DNA of 64,000 nucleotides from contig NZ_KQ947991.1 in assembly GCF_001513975.1 (NCBI RefSeq), forward strand, positions 62,001 to 126,000. The letters are read 5' to 3'. How positions within the stretch are numbered: the first letter of the stretch is position 1; the number at the start of each line of letters is the position of its first letter. A model generated the notes under the pieces. The model did not search any database. It was not told the DNA's origin and saw nothing but the letters and a program-made list of their open reading frames with translations. This DNA is from Streptomyces curacoi. GTDB taxonomy: Bacteria > Actinomycetota > Actinomycetes > Streptomycetales > Streptomycetaceae. The position numbers and the translations under genes were made by a program. This document shows positions 8,088 through 14,923 of the stretch, in pieces.

Positions 8088-9409
8088 CGGGCGACCTCCA
8101 CCACGGACCCGGTCCTGACCAGCCGGACCCGCTCGGCCCGGTAGTGGCCGACCCGGCGCACCGAAAGCCGCCAGCCCGGCAGTTCCGCCTTGTCACCGAC
8201 GGCCGGGATCCGGCCGAGCAGGTCGGCGACGAGGCCGGCGACGGTCTCGTACGGCCCCTCGGGCACGTCGAGTCCTATGCGCTGGAGGATGTCGACGCGG
8301 CAGCTGCCGTCGGCATCCCAGGCGGGCCGGCCGTCCTCCGGCGGGGCGGCGGCGAGTTCGGGCAGGTCCTGCCCGTCGTGTTCGTCGCGGACCTCGCCGA
8401 CGAGCTCCTCGACGATGTCCTCCAGTGTGACCACTCCGGCCGTACCGCCGTACTCGTCCACGACGACCGCGATGGGCTGCTCGTTGCGCAGCTGGGCGAG
8501 GAGCGGCTGGACCGGCAGGGTCTCGGGGACCAGCAGGGCGGGGCGGGCGATGCGGCCGACCGGGGTGCGCAGCCGGTCACCCGAACGGATCGCCAGCGCG
8601 TCCTTCAGATGGACCATGCCCACGATCTCGTCGATCTTCTCCCGGTACACCGGGAAGCGGGACAGACCCGTGGCGCGGGTCAGGTTCACCACGTCCTCGG
8701 CGGTCGCCGACGACTGCAGTGCGCTGACCTTCACGCGCGGCGTCATCACGTGCTGCGCGGTGAGCTCGCCGAGCGACAGGGTCCGCACGAAGAGATCCGC
8801 GGTGTCCTGTTCCAGGGCGCCGGCCTGGGCGGAGTGCCGAGCCAGGGAGACGAGCTCGCCGGGAGTGCGGGCGGAGGCCAGCTCCTCGGTGGGCTCGATG
8901 CCCATGGCGCGCACCAGGCGGTTGGCGACGGAGTTCAGCCCGGCGATCACCGGGCGGAACAGGCGCGCGAAGACATGCTGCGGGCCGGCGACGAAGCGCG
9001 CGACCTGCATCGGCCGGGACACCGCCCAGTTCTTGGGCACGAGCTCGCCGATCACCATCTGCACGGCCGAGGCCAGCAGCATGCCGACGACCACGGCCAC
9101 CCCGGGCACCGCGCCCTCGGGGACGCCGATCGCGGTGAAGGGGCCGCCCAGCAGCGCGGCGAGCGCGGGCTGGGCGAGCATGCCGACGACGAGGGACGTG
9201 ATGGTGATGCCGAGCTGGGTGCCGGAGAGCTGGAAGGACAGCTCCCGCAGCGACTCGACGACCCGGTGGGCCCGTCGGTCACCTTCCGCGGCGGCCTTCT
9301 CGGCGTCCGTCGCCTCGACGGTGACCAGGCCGAACTCGGCGGCCACGAAGAAGCCGTTGGCGAGAATCAGGAGGAACGCGGCTGCCAGAAGCAGCAAGGG
9401 GATGCTCAT
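8084..9409 (-). CDS. CNNM/CorC-family membrane protein with C-terminal CorC_HlyC domain
   Basis: 441 residues from ATG 9409. DUF21 membrane domain (IPLLLLAAAFLLILANGFF and two further segments), two CBS motifs (VMTPRVKVSALQS, SRFPVYREKIDEIVGMVHL, GGTAGVVTLEDIVEELVGE) and a C-terminal CorC_HlyC-type domain (VAGLVADLLGRIPAVGDKAEL, GWRLSVRRVG). First gene of a two-gene operon with the shorter paralogue. Expected at the cytoplasmic membrane in divalent cation handling; direction of transport cannot be inferred. The 213 bases upstream contain the promoter region and nothing else that I recognise. Confidence 0.88.
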   Translation of the reverse strand: MSIPLLLLAAAFLLILANGFFVAAEFGLVTVEATDAEKAAAEGDRRAHRVVESLRELSFQLSGTQLGITITSLVVGMLAQPALAALLGGPFTAIGVPEGAVPGVAVVVGMLLASAVQMVIGELVPKNWAVSRPMQVARFVAGPQHVFARLFRPVIAGLNSVANRLVRAMGIEPTEELASARTPGELVSLARHSAQAGALEQDTADLFVRTLSLGELTAQHVMTPRVKVSALQSSATAEDVVNLTRATGLSRFPVYREKIDEIVGMVHLKDALAIRSGDRLRTPVGRIARPALLVPETLPVQPLLAQLRNEQPIAVVVDEYGGTAGVVTLEDIVEELVGEVRDEHDGQDLPELAAAPPEDGRPAWDADGSCRVDILQRIGLDVPEGPYETVAGLVADLLGRIPAVGDKAELPGWRLSVRRVGHYRAERVRLVRTGSVVEVAR

Positions 9410-9622
9410 GATGCCGCCGCCCCGGTATGTCGGGAGGGGGCGGCGCAGGTACTACAGGACGATCCGTCCATCGCTGGAGGGAATCACTCCTCGGGTAGCA
9501 GGGGCCTCTGAAGACCGGCGTCTGGAGACCGGCGGAACATCAGTGGCGGAGACGCGTCAAAACGCCTCCGCCAACAGATTAATCAAGACATGGGGATTTA
9601 CGGCAGGGTGAACGACCCCGAG

Positions 9623-10090
9623 TCAGCCCTGATGGCTCTCGGGATCCTTGACGGCCCGCGCCTCGGCGAGGGCCCGCAGAGCGCGCGCGTCCGCGATGGC
9701 GCGCTGTCTGGCGATGCCCGGCTGGATGCCGAGCGCGGGCAGGCTGGTGCCGTCGCTGAGGTTGAGGAACACCCAGGGATCACCCGGGCGGAGGTTCACC
9801 TGGACGATCTCGGCCCACTCCAGCCGCCGCTTGCTGGCGATGTTGACGACCGTCACACCGCTGTCGTCGGCGACGACCTTCACCCGGGCGAGCATGGCCA
9901 GCACGCCGGCCATGAGCGCCCCGGTGAAGATGAAGCTGAGTCGCTCGCCCGGGCCGAGCCGCTCCAGCATCAGCGCGACCGCCGTGATCACCACGAAGAT
10001 CGCGGCACCGGCGGTGAGCAGGACGGCCCGGGTGCGGCCCGGCCGGAACGTGACGGGAAGGGCAGGCAGTTCGGACATGTCTGTGCTCAC
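9623..10090 (-). CDS. PH-domain (bPH-like) small membrane protein
   Basis: 155 residues from GTG 10090; ATG 10078 is an alternative four codons on. Two hydrophobic helices (AVLLTAGAAIFVVITAVALML and FIFTGALMAGVLAML) are followed by a short beta-rich domain with the bacterial PH-like pattern (VVADDSGVTVVNIASKRRLEWAEIV). Its start shares one base with the hisG stop (TAGTG), so it is the last gene of the rib-his operon and translated by coupling. Position next to hisG is conserved in my recollection of streptomycete genomes, but no role in histidine synthesis is known. Confidence 0.8.
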   Translation of the reverse strand: MSTDMSELPALPVTFRPGRTRAVLLTAGAAIFVVITAVALMLERLGPGERLSFIFTGALMAGVLAMLARVKVVADDSGVTVVNIASKRRLEWAEIVQVNLRPGDPWVFLNLSDGTSLPALGIQPGIARQRAIADARALRALAEARAVKDPESHQG

Positions 10091-10938
10091 TACAGGCGGC
10101 AGGCGTGGATGGCCGTGGTCAGGATGGCCCGGGCGCCGATGTCGTACAGGTCGTCCATGATCCGCTGGGCTTCCTTGGCCGGGACCATCGCCCGGACCGC
10201 GACCCAGCCCTCGTTGTGCAGCGGGGAGACGGTCGGGGACTCCAGGCCCGGGGTGAGGGCGACGGCCTTCTCGAGCTGCTCGACACGGCAGTCGTAGTCC
10301 ATCATCACGTAGGTCCGGGCGACCAGGACGCCCTGGAGGCGGCGCAGGAACTGCTGCACCTTGGGCTCCTCGCCGTTCTCGCCGGTCCGGCGGACCACGA
10401 CGGCCTCCGACTTCATGATCGGCTCGCCGATGACCTCCAGACCGGCGTTGCGCAGGGAGGTGCCGGTCTCGACGACGTCCGCGATGACCTCGGCGACGCC
10501 GAGCTCGATGGCGGTCTCGACGGCGCCGTCGAGGTGGACGACGGAGGCGTCGATGCCGTTGTCGGCGAGGTGCTTGGCGACGATGCCCTCGTAGGAGGTG
10601 GCGACCGTCATGCCGCTCAGGTCCTCGACGCCCTTGGCCGTGCCCGGCTTGGTGGCGTAGCGGAAGGTGGAGCGGGCGAAGCCCAGCGGCAGGATCTCCT
10701 CGGCGTTGGCGCCGGAGTCGATCAGCAGGTCACGGCCGGTGATGCCGATGTCGAGGCGGCCGGAGGAGACGTAGATCGCGATGTCACGGGGGCGGAGGTA
10801 GAAGAACTCGACCTCGTTCTCCGGGTCGACGATGCGCAGTTCCTTGGACTCGCGGCGCTGCTGGTAGCCGGCCTCATGCAGCATCTCCGCCGCAGGGCCG
10901 GACAGTGAACCCTTGTTGGGGACGGCGATGCGCAGCAT
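10090..10938 (-). CDS. hisG: ATP phosphoribosyltransferase (long form)
   Basis: 282 residues, first enzyme of histidine biosynthesis, joining ATP and PRPP to give phosphoribosyl-ATP in the cytosol. The sequence begins LRIAVPNKGSLSG, contains the substrate-binding VYVSSGRLDIGITGRD-like segment (here IAIYVSSGRLDIG) and the PRPP loop EVIADVVETGTSLRNAGL near residue 160. The C-terminal about 70 residues are the ferredoxin-like regulatory domain (GVLVARTYVMMDYDC, WVAVRAMVPAKEAQ) present in HisG-long enzymes that are feedback-inhibited by histidine. It sits 48 bases after hisE and overlaps the PH-like gene. Confidence 0.97.
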   Translation of the reverse strand: MLRIAVPNKGSLSGPAAEMLHEAGYQQRRESKELRIVDPENEVEFFYLRPRDIAIYVSSGRLDIGITGRDLLIDSGANAEEILPLGFARSTFRYATKPGTAKGVEDLSGMTVATSYEGIVAKHLADNGIDASVVHLDGAVETAIELGVAEVIADVVETGTSLRNAGLEVIGEPIMKSEAVVVRRTGENGEEPKVQQFLRRLQGVLVARTYVMMDYDCRVEQLEKAVALTPGLESPTVSPLHNEGWVAVRAMVPAKEAQRIMDDLYDIGARAILTTAIHACRL

Positions 10939-10986
10939 GAGGTCGGCTTCCTTCGTTCGCTCTTACGGTGTGCGGGTTGCTGGTGC

Positions 10987-11259
10987 TCAGAGGTGGGCGT
11001 AGACGTCGTCCAGGGAGATCCCGCGGGCGACCATCATCACCTGGACGTGGTACAGCAGCTGCGAGATCTCCTCGGCGGCCGCCTCCTTGCCCTCGTACTC
11101 GGCGGCCATCCAGACCTCGGCGGCCTCCTCGACGACCTTCTTGCCGATGGCATGGACACCCTTGCCGACCAGTTCGGCGGTGCGGGAGGTGGCGGGGTCG
11201 CCGTTCACGGCCTTGTGCTGGAGCTCGGTGAAGAGCTCCTCGAACGTCTTCTTGGACAT
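10987..11259 (-). CDS. hisE: Phosphoribosyl-ATP pyrophosphohydrolase
   Basis: 90 residues from ATG 11259 (a GTG at 11271 is in frame but gives an atypical extension). Second step of histidine synthesis: hydrolysis of PR-ATP to PR-AMP and pyrophosphate. MazG-like helical fold with the metal-binding pattern KKVVEEAAEVWMAAEYEG and EEISQLLYHVQVMMVARG. As in other actinobacteria it is separate from hisI. It follows ribH by 34 bases, so histidine and riboflavin genes appear to share one transcript here. Confidence 0.95.
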   Translation of the reverse strand: MSKKTFEELFTELQHKAVNGDPATSRTAELVGKGVHAIGKKVVEEAAEVWMAAEYEGKEAAAEEISQLLYHVQVMMVARGISLDDVYAHL

Positions 11260-11293
11260 GGTGGCGCCCACTCTACGCGTTTGACCGGGCGAC

Positions 11294-11779
11294 CTAACGC
11301 CATGGTTCAGATACTGAACGGAGCGTGGCGGCGGTGGCCACCGCCGCCGTCACCGCCTCGTGCCCCTTGTCCTCGCTGGAGCCCTCGATGCCCGCCCGGT
11401 CCAGGGCCTGCTCCTCGGTGTCGCAGGTCAGCACACCGAAGCCGACCGGCACGCCGGTGTCGACCGAGACCTGGGTGAGGCCCTGGGTCACGCCCTGGCA
11501 GACGTACTCGAAGTGCGGGGTGCCGCCACGGATGACGACGCCGAGGGCGACGATCGCGTCGTAGCCCCGCCCGGCCAGCACCTTCGCCACCACCGGGAGT
11601 TCCCAGCTGCCGGGGACCCGGAGCAGGGTCGGCTCGTCGATTCCCAGGTCGTGCAGGGCGCGCAGGGCGCCGTCCACCAGACCGTCCATCACCTTCTCGT
11701 GCCACTGCGCCGCGATGACCGCGACCCGCAGGTCGCCCACATTGCGTACGGACAGTTCAGGTGCGCCCTTGCCGCTCAC
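11294..11779 (-). CDS. ribH: 6,7-dimethyl-8-ribityllumazine synthase
   Basis: 161 residues from GTG 11779, preceded by GAGGAGA at good spacing; the longer frame overlaps ribBA and is not needed. Condenses 5-amino-6-ribitylaminouracil with 3,4-dihydroxybutanone 4-phosphate to give lumazine, the penultimate step of riboflavin synthesis. Diagnostic motifs: AVIAAQWHEKVMDGLVDGA, VPGSWELPVVAK, GVVIRGGTPHFEYV (catalytic His) and GVLTCDTEEQALDRAG. Family members form pentamers or 60-subunit capsids. Fourth gene of the rib operon. Confidence 0.97.
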   Translation of the reverse strand: MSGKGAPELSVRNVGDLRVAVIAAQWHEKVMDGLVDGALRALHDLGIDEPTLLRVPGSWELPVVAKVLAGRGYDAIVALGVVIRGGTPHFEYVCQGVTQGLTQVSVDTGVPVGFGVLTCDTEEQALDRAGIEGSSEDKGHEAVTAAVATAATLRSVSEPWR

Positions 11780-11804
11780 GTTCTCGTGTCTCCTCGTCGG
11801 TCTC

Positions 11805-13169
11805 TTACTGGTTGCCACAGGTGGCCGCGGACGCGGCGGCGGAGGCTGCCGCGGGTGCCGGGTCCAGCCAGGGCAGGTCGTGCCCCATCCGGTCGCGCTT
11901 GGTGCGCAGGTACCGGAGGTTGTGCTCGCCCGCGGTCACGGGCATCGGCTCCCGCTCGGTGACCTTGAGGCCGTGGTCGAGGAGCGCGTCGGACTTGTCG
12001 GGGTTGTTGGTCATGAGGCGGACGCTCGTCACGCCCAGGTCCGCCAGGATCCGCGCTCCGGCGCCGTAGTCGCGGGCGTCGGCGGGCAGGCCGAGTTCGA
12101 GGTTGGCGTCGAGGGTGTCGCGGCCGCGTTCCTGGAGCTCGTAGGCGCGCAGCTTGGACATCAGGCCGATGCCCCGGCCCTCGTGTCCGCGCAGATAGAC
12201 CACCACTCCCCTGCCCTCGGCCTGTATCCGCGCGAGGGAGGCGTCGAGCTGGGGTCCGCAGTCGCAGCGCGCCGAGCCGAAGACGTCCCCGGTGAGACAT
12301 TCGGAGTGGACGCGGACGAGGACGTTCTCGCCGTCGCCGATCTCGCCGTGGACGAGGGCGACGTGCTCGACGCCGTCGACGGTGGAGCGGTAGCCGTACG
12401 CCGTGAAGGTGCCGTGGACGGTGGGCAGGTGGACCTCGGCCTCGCGGCGGACGGTGGGCTCGGGGACCGGCTCGGACAGGGCCGGCGCCTGCTCGACCGG
12501 CTTGGGGAGCTCCTGGCCGCGGCGGTAGGCGATCAGGTCCTCGATGGAGATGATCGTCAGGCCGTGCTTGCGGGCGAACGGGATCAGCTCGGGCAGCCGC
12601 AGCATCTCGCCGTCCTCGCCGGCGATCTCGACGATGGCGCCGGCCGGGCGCAGGCCCGCGAGCCGGGCGAGGTCGACGGCGGCCTCGGTGTGGCCGTCGC
12701 GGACCAGGACGCCGCCGGGCCTGGCGCGCAGCGGGAAGATGTGGCCGGGGCGGACGAAGTCCGACGGCTCCGCCTCGCCGCTCGCGAGCAGCTGGAGTGT
12801 GGTCGCGCGGTCGGAGGCCGAGATGCCGGTGGTCACACCGTGTGCGGCGGAGGCGTCCACGGACACCGTGAACGCGGTCTTCATCGACTCGGTGTTGTCG
12901 TCGACCATCTGCGGGAGTCCCAGCCGGTCCAGTTCCTCGCCCTCCATGGGGGCGCAGATCAGGCCGCGGCACTCGCTCATCATGAAGGCGACGATCTCGG
13001 GGGTCACCTTCTCGGCGGCGATGACGAGGTCGCCCTCGTTCTCGCGGTCCTCGTCGTCGACGACCACGATCGGGCGGCCGGCGGCGATGTCGGCGATGGC
13101 CTGCTCGATCGGGTCGAGCGACCAGTTCTCGACGGTGTCGGTGCTGTACAAGACGGGGGCCGTGGTCAT
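11805..13169 (-). CDS. ribBA: Bifunctional DHBP synthase / GTP cyclohydrolase II
   Basis: 454 residues from ATG 13169 (AAGGAG 8 bases upstream). N-terminal half, about residues 15-215, is 3,4-dihydroxy-2-butanone-4-phosphate synthase (VVDDEDRENEGDL, HGVTTGISASDR, RPGHIFPL). C-terminal half, about 235-430, is GTP cyclohydrolase II with the zinc cysteines in CLTGDVFGSARCDCG and the GRGIGLMSKLRAYELQ and RLMTNNPDK segments. It therefore supplies both precursors of riboflavin, from ribulose-5-phosphate and GTP. The C-terminus carries an alanine-rich tail (PAAASAAASAATCGNQ). The start overlaps the ribM stop (ATGA), indicating coupling. Confidence 0.97.
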   Translation of the reverse strand: MTTAPVLYSTDTVENWSLDPIEQAIADIAAGRPIVVVDDEDRENEGDLVIAAEKVTPEIVAFMMSECRGLICAPMEGEELDRLGLPQMVDDNTESMKTAFTVSVDASAAHGVTTGISASDRATTLQLLASGEAEPSDFVRPGHIFPLRARPGGVLVRDGHTEAAVDLARLAGLRPAGAIVEIAGEDGEMLRLPELIPFARKHGLTIISIEDLIAYRRGQELPKPVEQAPALSEPVPEPTVRREAEVHLPTVHGTFTAYGYRSTVDGVEHVALVHGEIGDGENVLVRVHSECLTGDVFGSARCDCGPQLDASLARIQAEGRGVVVYLRGHEGRGIGLMSKLRAYELQERGRDTLDANLELGLPADARDYGAGARILADLGVTSVRLMTNNPDKSDALLDHGLKVTEREPMPVTAGEHNLRYLRTKRDRMGHDLPWLDPAPAAASAAASAATCGNQ

Positions 13170-13807
13170 GCCGGCGCTCCTTCCAGAACGGGCCGCGCGT
13201 CCTTGCGGGAGCGCAGCCACCAGTCGCGCATGCCCCACAGGACGAGTGCGCCGTAGATGACGTAGACGAAACCGGAGAAGGCGTAGCCGTTGGCGAAGTT
13301 GAGGGGCACGCCGACCAGGTCGACGAGCAGCCAGGCGAACCAGAACTCGACCATGCCGCGCGCCTGGGCGTACATGGCGACGATGGTGCCGACGAAGATG
13401 TAGGCGTCGGGCCAGGGGTCCCAGGACAGGGTCGGGTACGCCTTGAAGAGCAGCGCCACCGCGATCGTGCCGGCGGCGGCCGCCGCGACCATCGCACCGC
13501 GCTCGCGCCAGGTGGCGAAGCGTACGGCGATGTGGCCGTCCTCCGTCCTGCCCGTGCCGCGCTGCCACTGCCACCAGCCGTACAGGGCGACGAGCATGAC
13601 GACGGCCTGCTTGCCGGCGCTGCCGGTGAGATGGCCGAAGAAGGCCCCGAAGAGGATCAGGCCGGCCAGGAACTGCACGGGCCAGGTCCAGATGGAGCGC
13701 CGCCAGCCGAGGGCGAGGGCGGCCAGGCCGAAGAGGTTGCCGACCATGTCCGACCAGAGGATGTGCTGGCCGAAGAGGGTGAAGGCCTCGGAGTTCAGCG
13801 CGTTCAC
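13166..13807 (-). CDS. ribM: PnuC-family riboflavin transporter
   Basis: 213 residues, starting at GTG 13807 that overlaps the ribE stop (GTGA); the longer open frame upstream is the ribE shadow. PnuC-type membrane protein with about seven hydrophobic segments and Trp-rich motifs (YGWWQWQRG, WPDAYIFVGTIVAMY, LVDLVGVPLNFANGY, WGMRDWWLRSRK). Between ribE and ribBA in Streptomyces and Corynebacterium, PnuC homologues (RibM/PnuX) take up riboflavin, and the same position under an FMN riboswitch supports that role here rather than nicotinamide riboside uptake. Confidence 0.88.
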   Translation of the reverse strand: MNALNSEAFTLFGQHILWSDMVGNLFGLAALALGWRRSIWTWPVQFLAGLILFGAFFGHLTGSAGKQAVVMLVALYGWWQWQRGTGRTEDGHIAVRFATWRERGAMVAAAAAGTIAVALLFKAYPTLSWDPWPDAYIFVGTIVAMYAQARGMVEFWFAWLLVDLVGVPLNFANGYAFSGFVYVIYGALVLWGMRDWWLRSRKDARPVLEGAPA

Positions 13808-14421
13808 CGGGCTGCCGGCCCTTCGGCGGAGGCGCGGTCGCCCAGCATCCGCTCGACGTACTTGGCGATGACGTCGACCTCCAGGTTGACCGGGTCGCCG
13901 GGCTGCTTCAGGCCGAGCGTGGTCAGGGCGAGGGTGGTGGGGATGAGGCTGACCGTGAAGTAGTCGGGGCCGGCGTCGACAACGGTGAGGCTGATGCCGT
14001 CGACGGTGATGGAGCCCTTCTCGACCACGTAGCGGGAGAGGTCCGCCGGGAGCGAGATCTTCACGATCTCCCAGTTCTCGGACGGCTTGCGCTCCAGCAC
14101 CCGGCCGGTTCCGTCGACGTGCCCCTGCACGATGTGCCCGCCGAGGCGCGCGCCCACGGCGGTGGGGCGTTCGAGGTTGACGCGGGAGCCGACGGTGAGG
14201 GCGCCCAGGCTGGAGCGGTTCAGGGTCTCGGCCATGACGTCGGCGGTGAACTCGTCGCCCTCGTGGTCGACGACCGTCAGACACACGCCGTTCACGGCGA
14301 TGGAGTCACCGTGCTTCGCGCCCTCGGTGACGACGGGGCCGCGCAGCCGGAAGCGACAGGCGTCGTCGAGGCTCTCGACGGCCGTGACCTCGCCCAGCTC
14401 TTCGACGATTCCGGTGAACAC
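13804..14421 (-). CDS. ribE: Riboflavin synthase, alpha chain
   Basis: 205 residues. Converts two lumazine molecules to riboflavin and the pyrimidinedione. It is made of two homologous lumazine-binding repeats: residues 1-about 97 (MFTGIVEELGEV, DSIAVNGVCLTV) and about 98-190 (GGHIVQGHVDGTG, GSITVDGISLTVVDA). First gene of the rib-his operon; its start lies about 150 bases downstream of the FMN riboswitch aptamer. Confidence 0.97.
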   Translation of the reverse strand: MFTGIVEELGEVTAVESLDDACRFRLRGPVVTEGAKHGDSIAVNGVCLTVVDHEGDEFTADVMAETLNRSSLGALTVGSRVNLERPTAVGARLGGHIVQGHVDGTGRVLERKPSENWEIVKISLPADLSRYVVEKGSITVDGISLTVVDAGPDYFTVSLIPTTLALTTLGLKQPGDPVNLEVDVIAKYVERMLGDRASAEGPAAR

Positions 14422-14571
14422 TTCCCGGGTCCTCCTGCCTCATTCGGGCACGGACTCCGGGGCTGTCGATGACGACAGAATGTACGAGCAGGGACACCGA
14501 GGGCGACGCCGGACAGGGCTCGCCTCAAGGACGAACCGGTACGGCGGCGCGCACGAATGCCCGCCCGCCGC

Positions 14572-14697
14572 GCACTGCCTCCCATCCGGACTTTAACCGT
14601 CGGTCCAGGAATTTCACCTGGTCAACCGGCCGCTGGAGGCGACCGGGTCGCGGACTGTAACCGCCGGTTCGGACTTTCACCGACCCCGGAGTGCGCT
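14572..14697 (-). promoter_or_regulatory. FMN riboswitch (RFN element)
   Basis: Read on the minus strand, this stretch has the conserved RFN features in order: GGGGTCGGTGAAAGTCCG at the 5' side, CCGGCGGTTACAGTCCGCGACCC, a variable arm GCCGGTTGACCAGGTGAAATTCC, then CGACGGTTAAAGTCCGGATGGGAGG closing the multi-stem junction. These elements bind FMN and shut off riboflavin genes when flavin is plentiful. About 150 bases of leader separate it from ribE; in high-GC actinobacteria control is usually at translation initiation or by terminator formation, and I cannot tell which applies here. Confidence 0.95.
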
Positions 14698-14840
14698 GCT
14701 TCTGGTACAGGGCCAGTGTGCCACGCCTGATCGGCGTCCATGCGAGCGAACGATGTGGGGTGGCTCACAGGCCTCCGCGCTGGACTTCCCCGGCGGGGCA
14801 CGGAGCGCCCAACCCCCCAACGAGGAAATGCCCTTGAGAT

Positions 14841-14883
14841 TGGTCCATACCTATTGACGCTTTGGTCTAGTCCTCTCTAGGGT
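14841..14883 (+). promoter_or_regulatory. Chitinase promoter with paired direct repeats (DasR-like sites)
   Basis: TTGACG (14854-14859) and TAGGGT (14878-14883), 18 bases apart, form a plausible vegetative promoter. Two related 12-mers flank and interrupt it: TGGTCCATACCT (14841-14852) and TGGTCTAGTCCT (14863-14874), the second inside the spacer. Such direct repeats are characteristic of Streptomyces chitinase promoters and resemble the target of the GntR regulator DasR (half-site TGGTCTAGACCA). Induction by chitin breakdown products and relief of repression by glucosamine phosphates would be expected. Confidence 0.75.
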
Positions 14884-14923
14884 CTGCGCAGCTTCCGTGG
14901 CCTTTTGTGGAGAGGAACCGACT

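Noticed and set aside
11780..11818. Longer ribH starting at 11818
   Set aside because: Would overlap ribBA and lacks a good ribosome-binding site; GTG 11779 fits family length.
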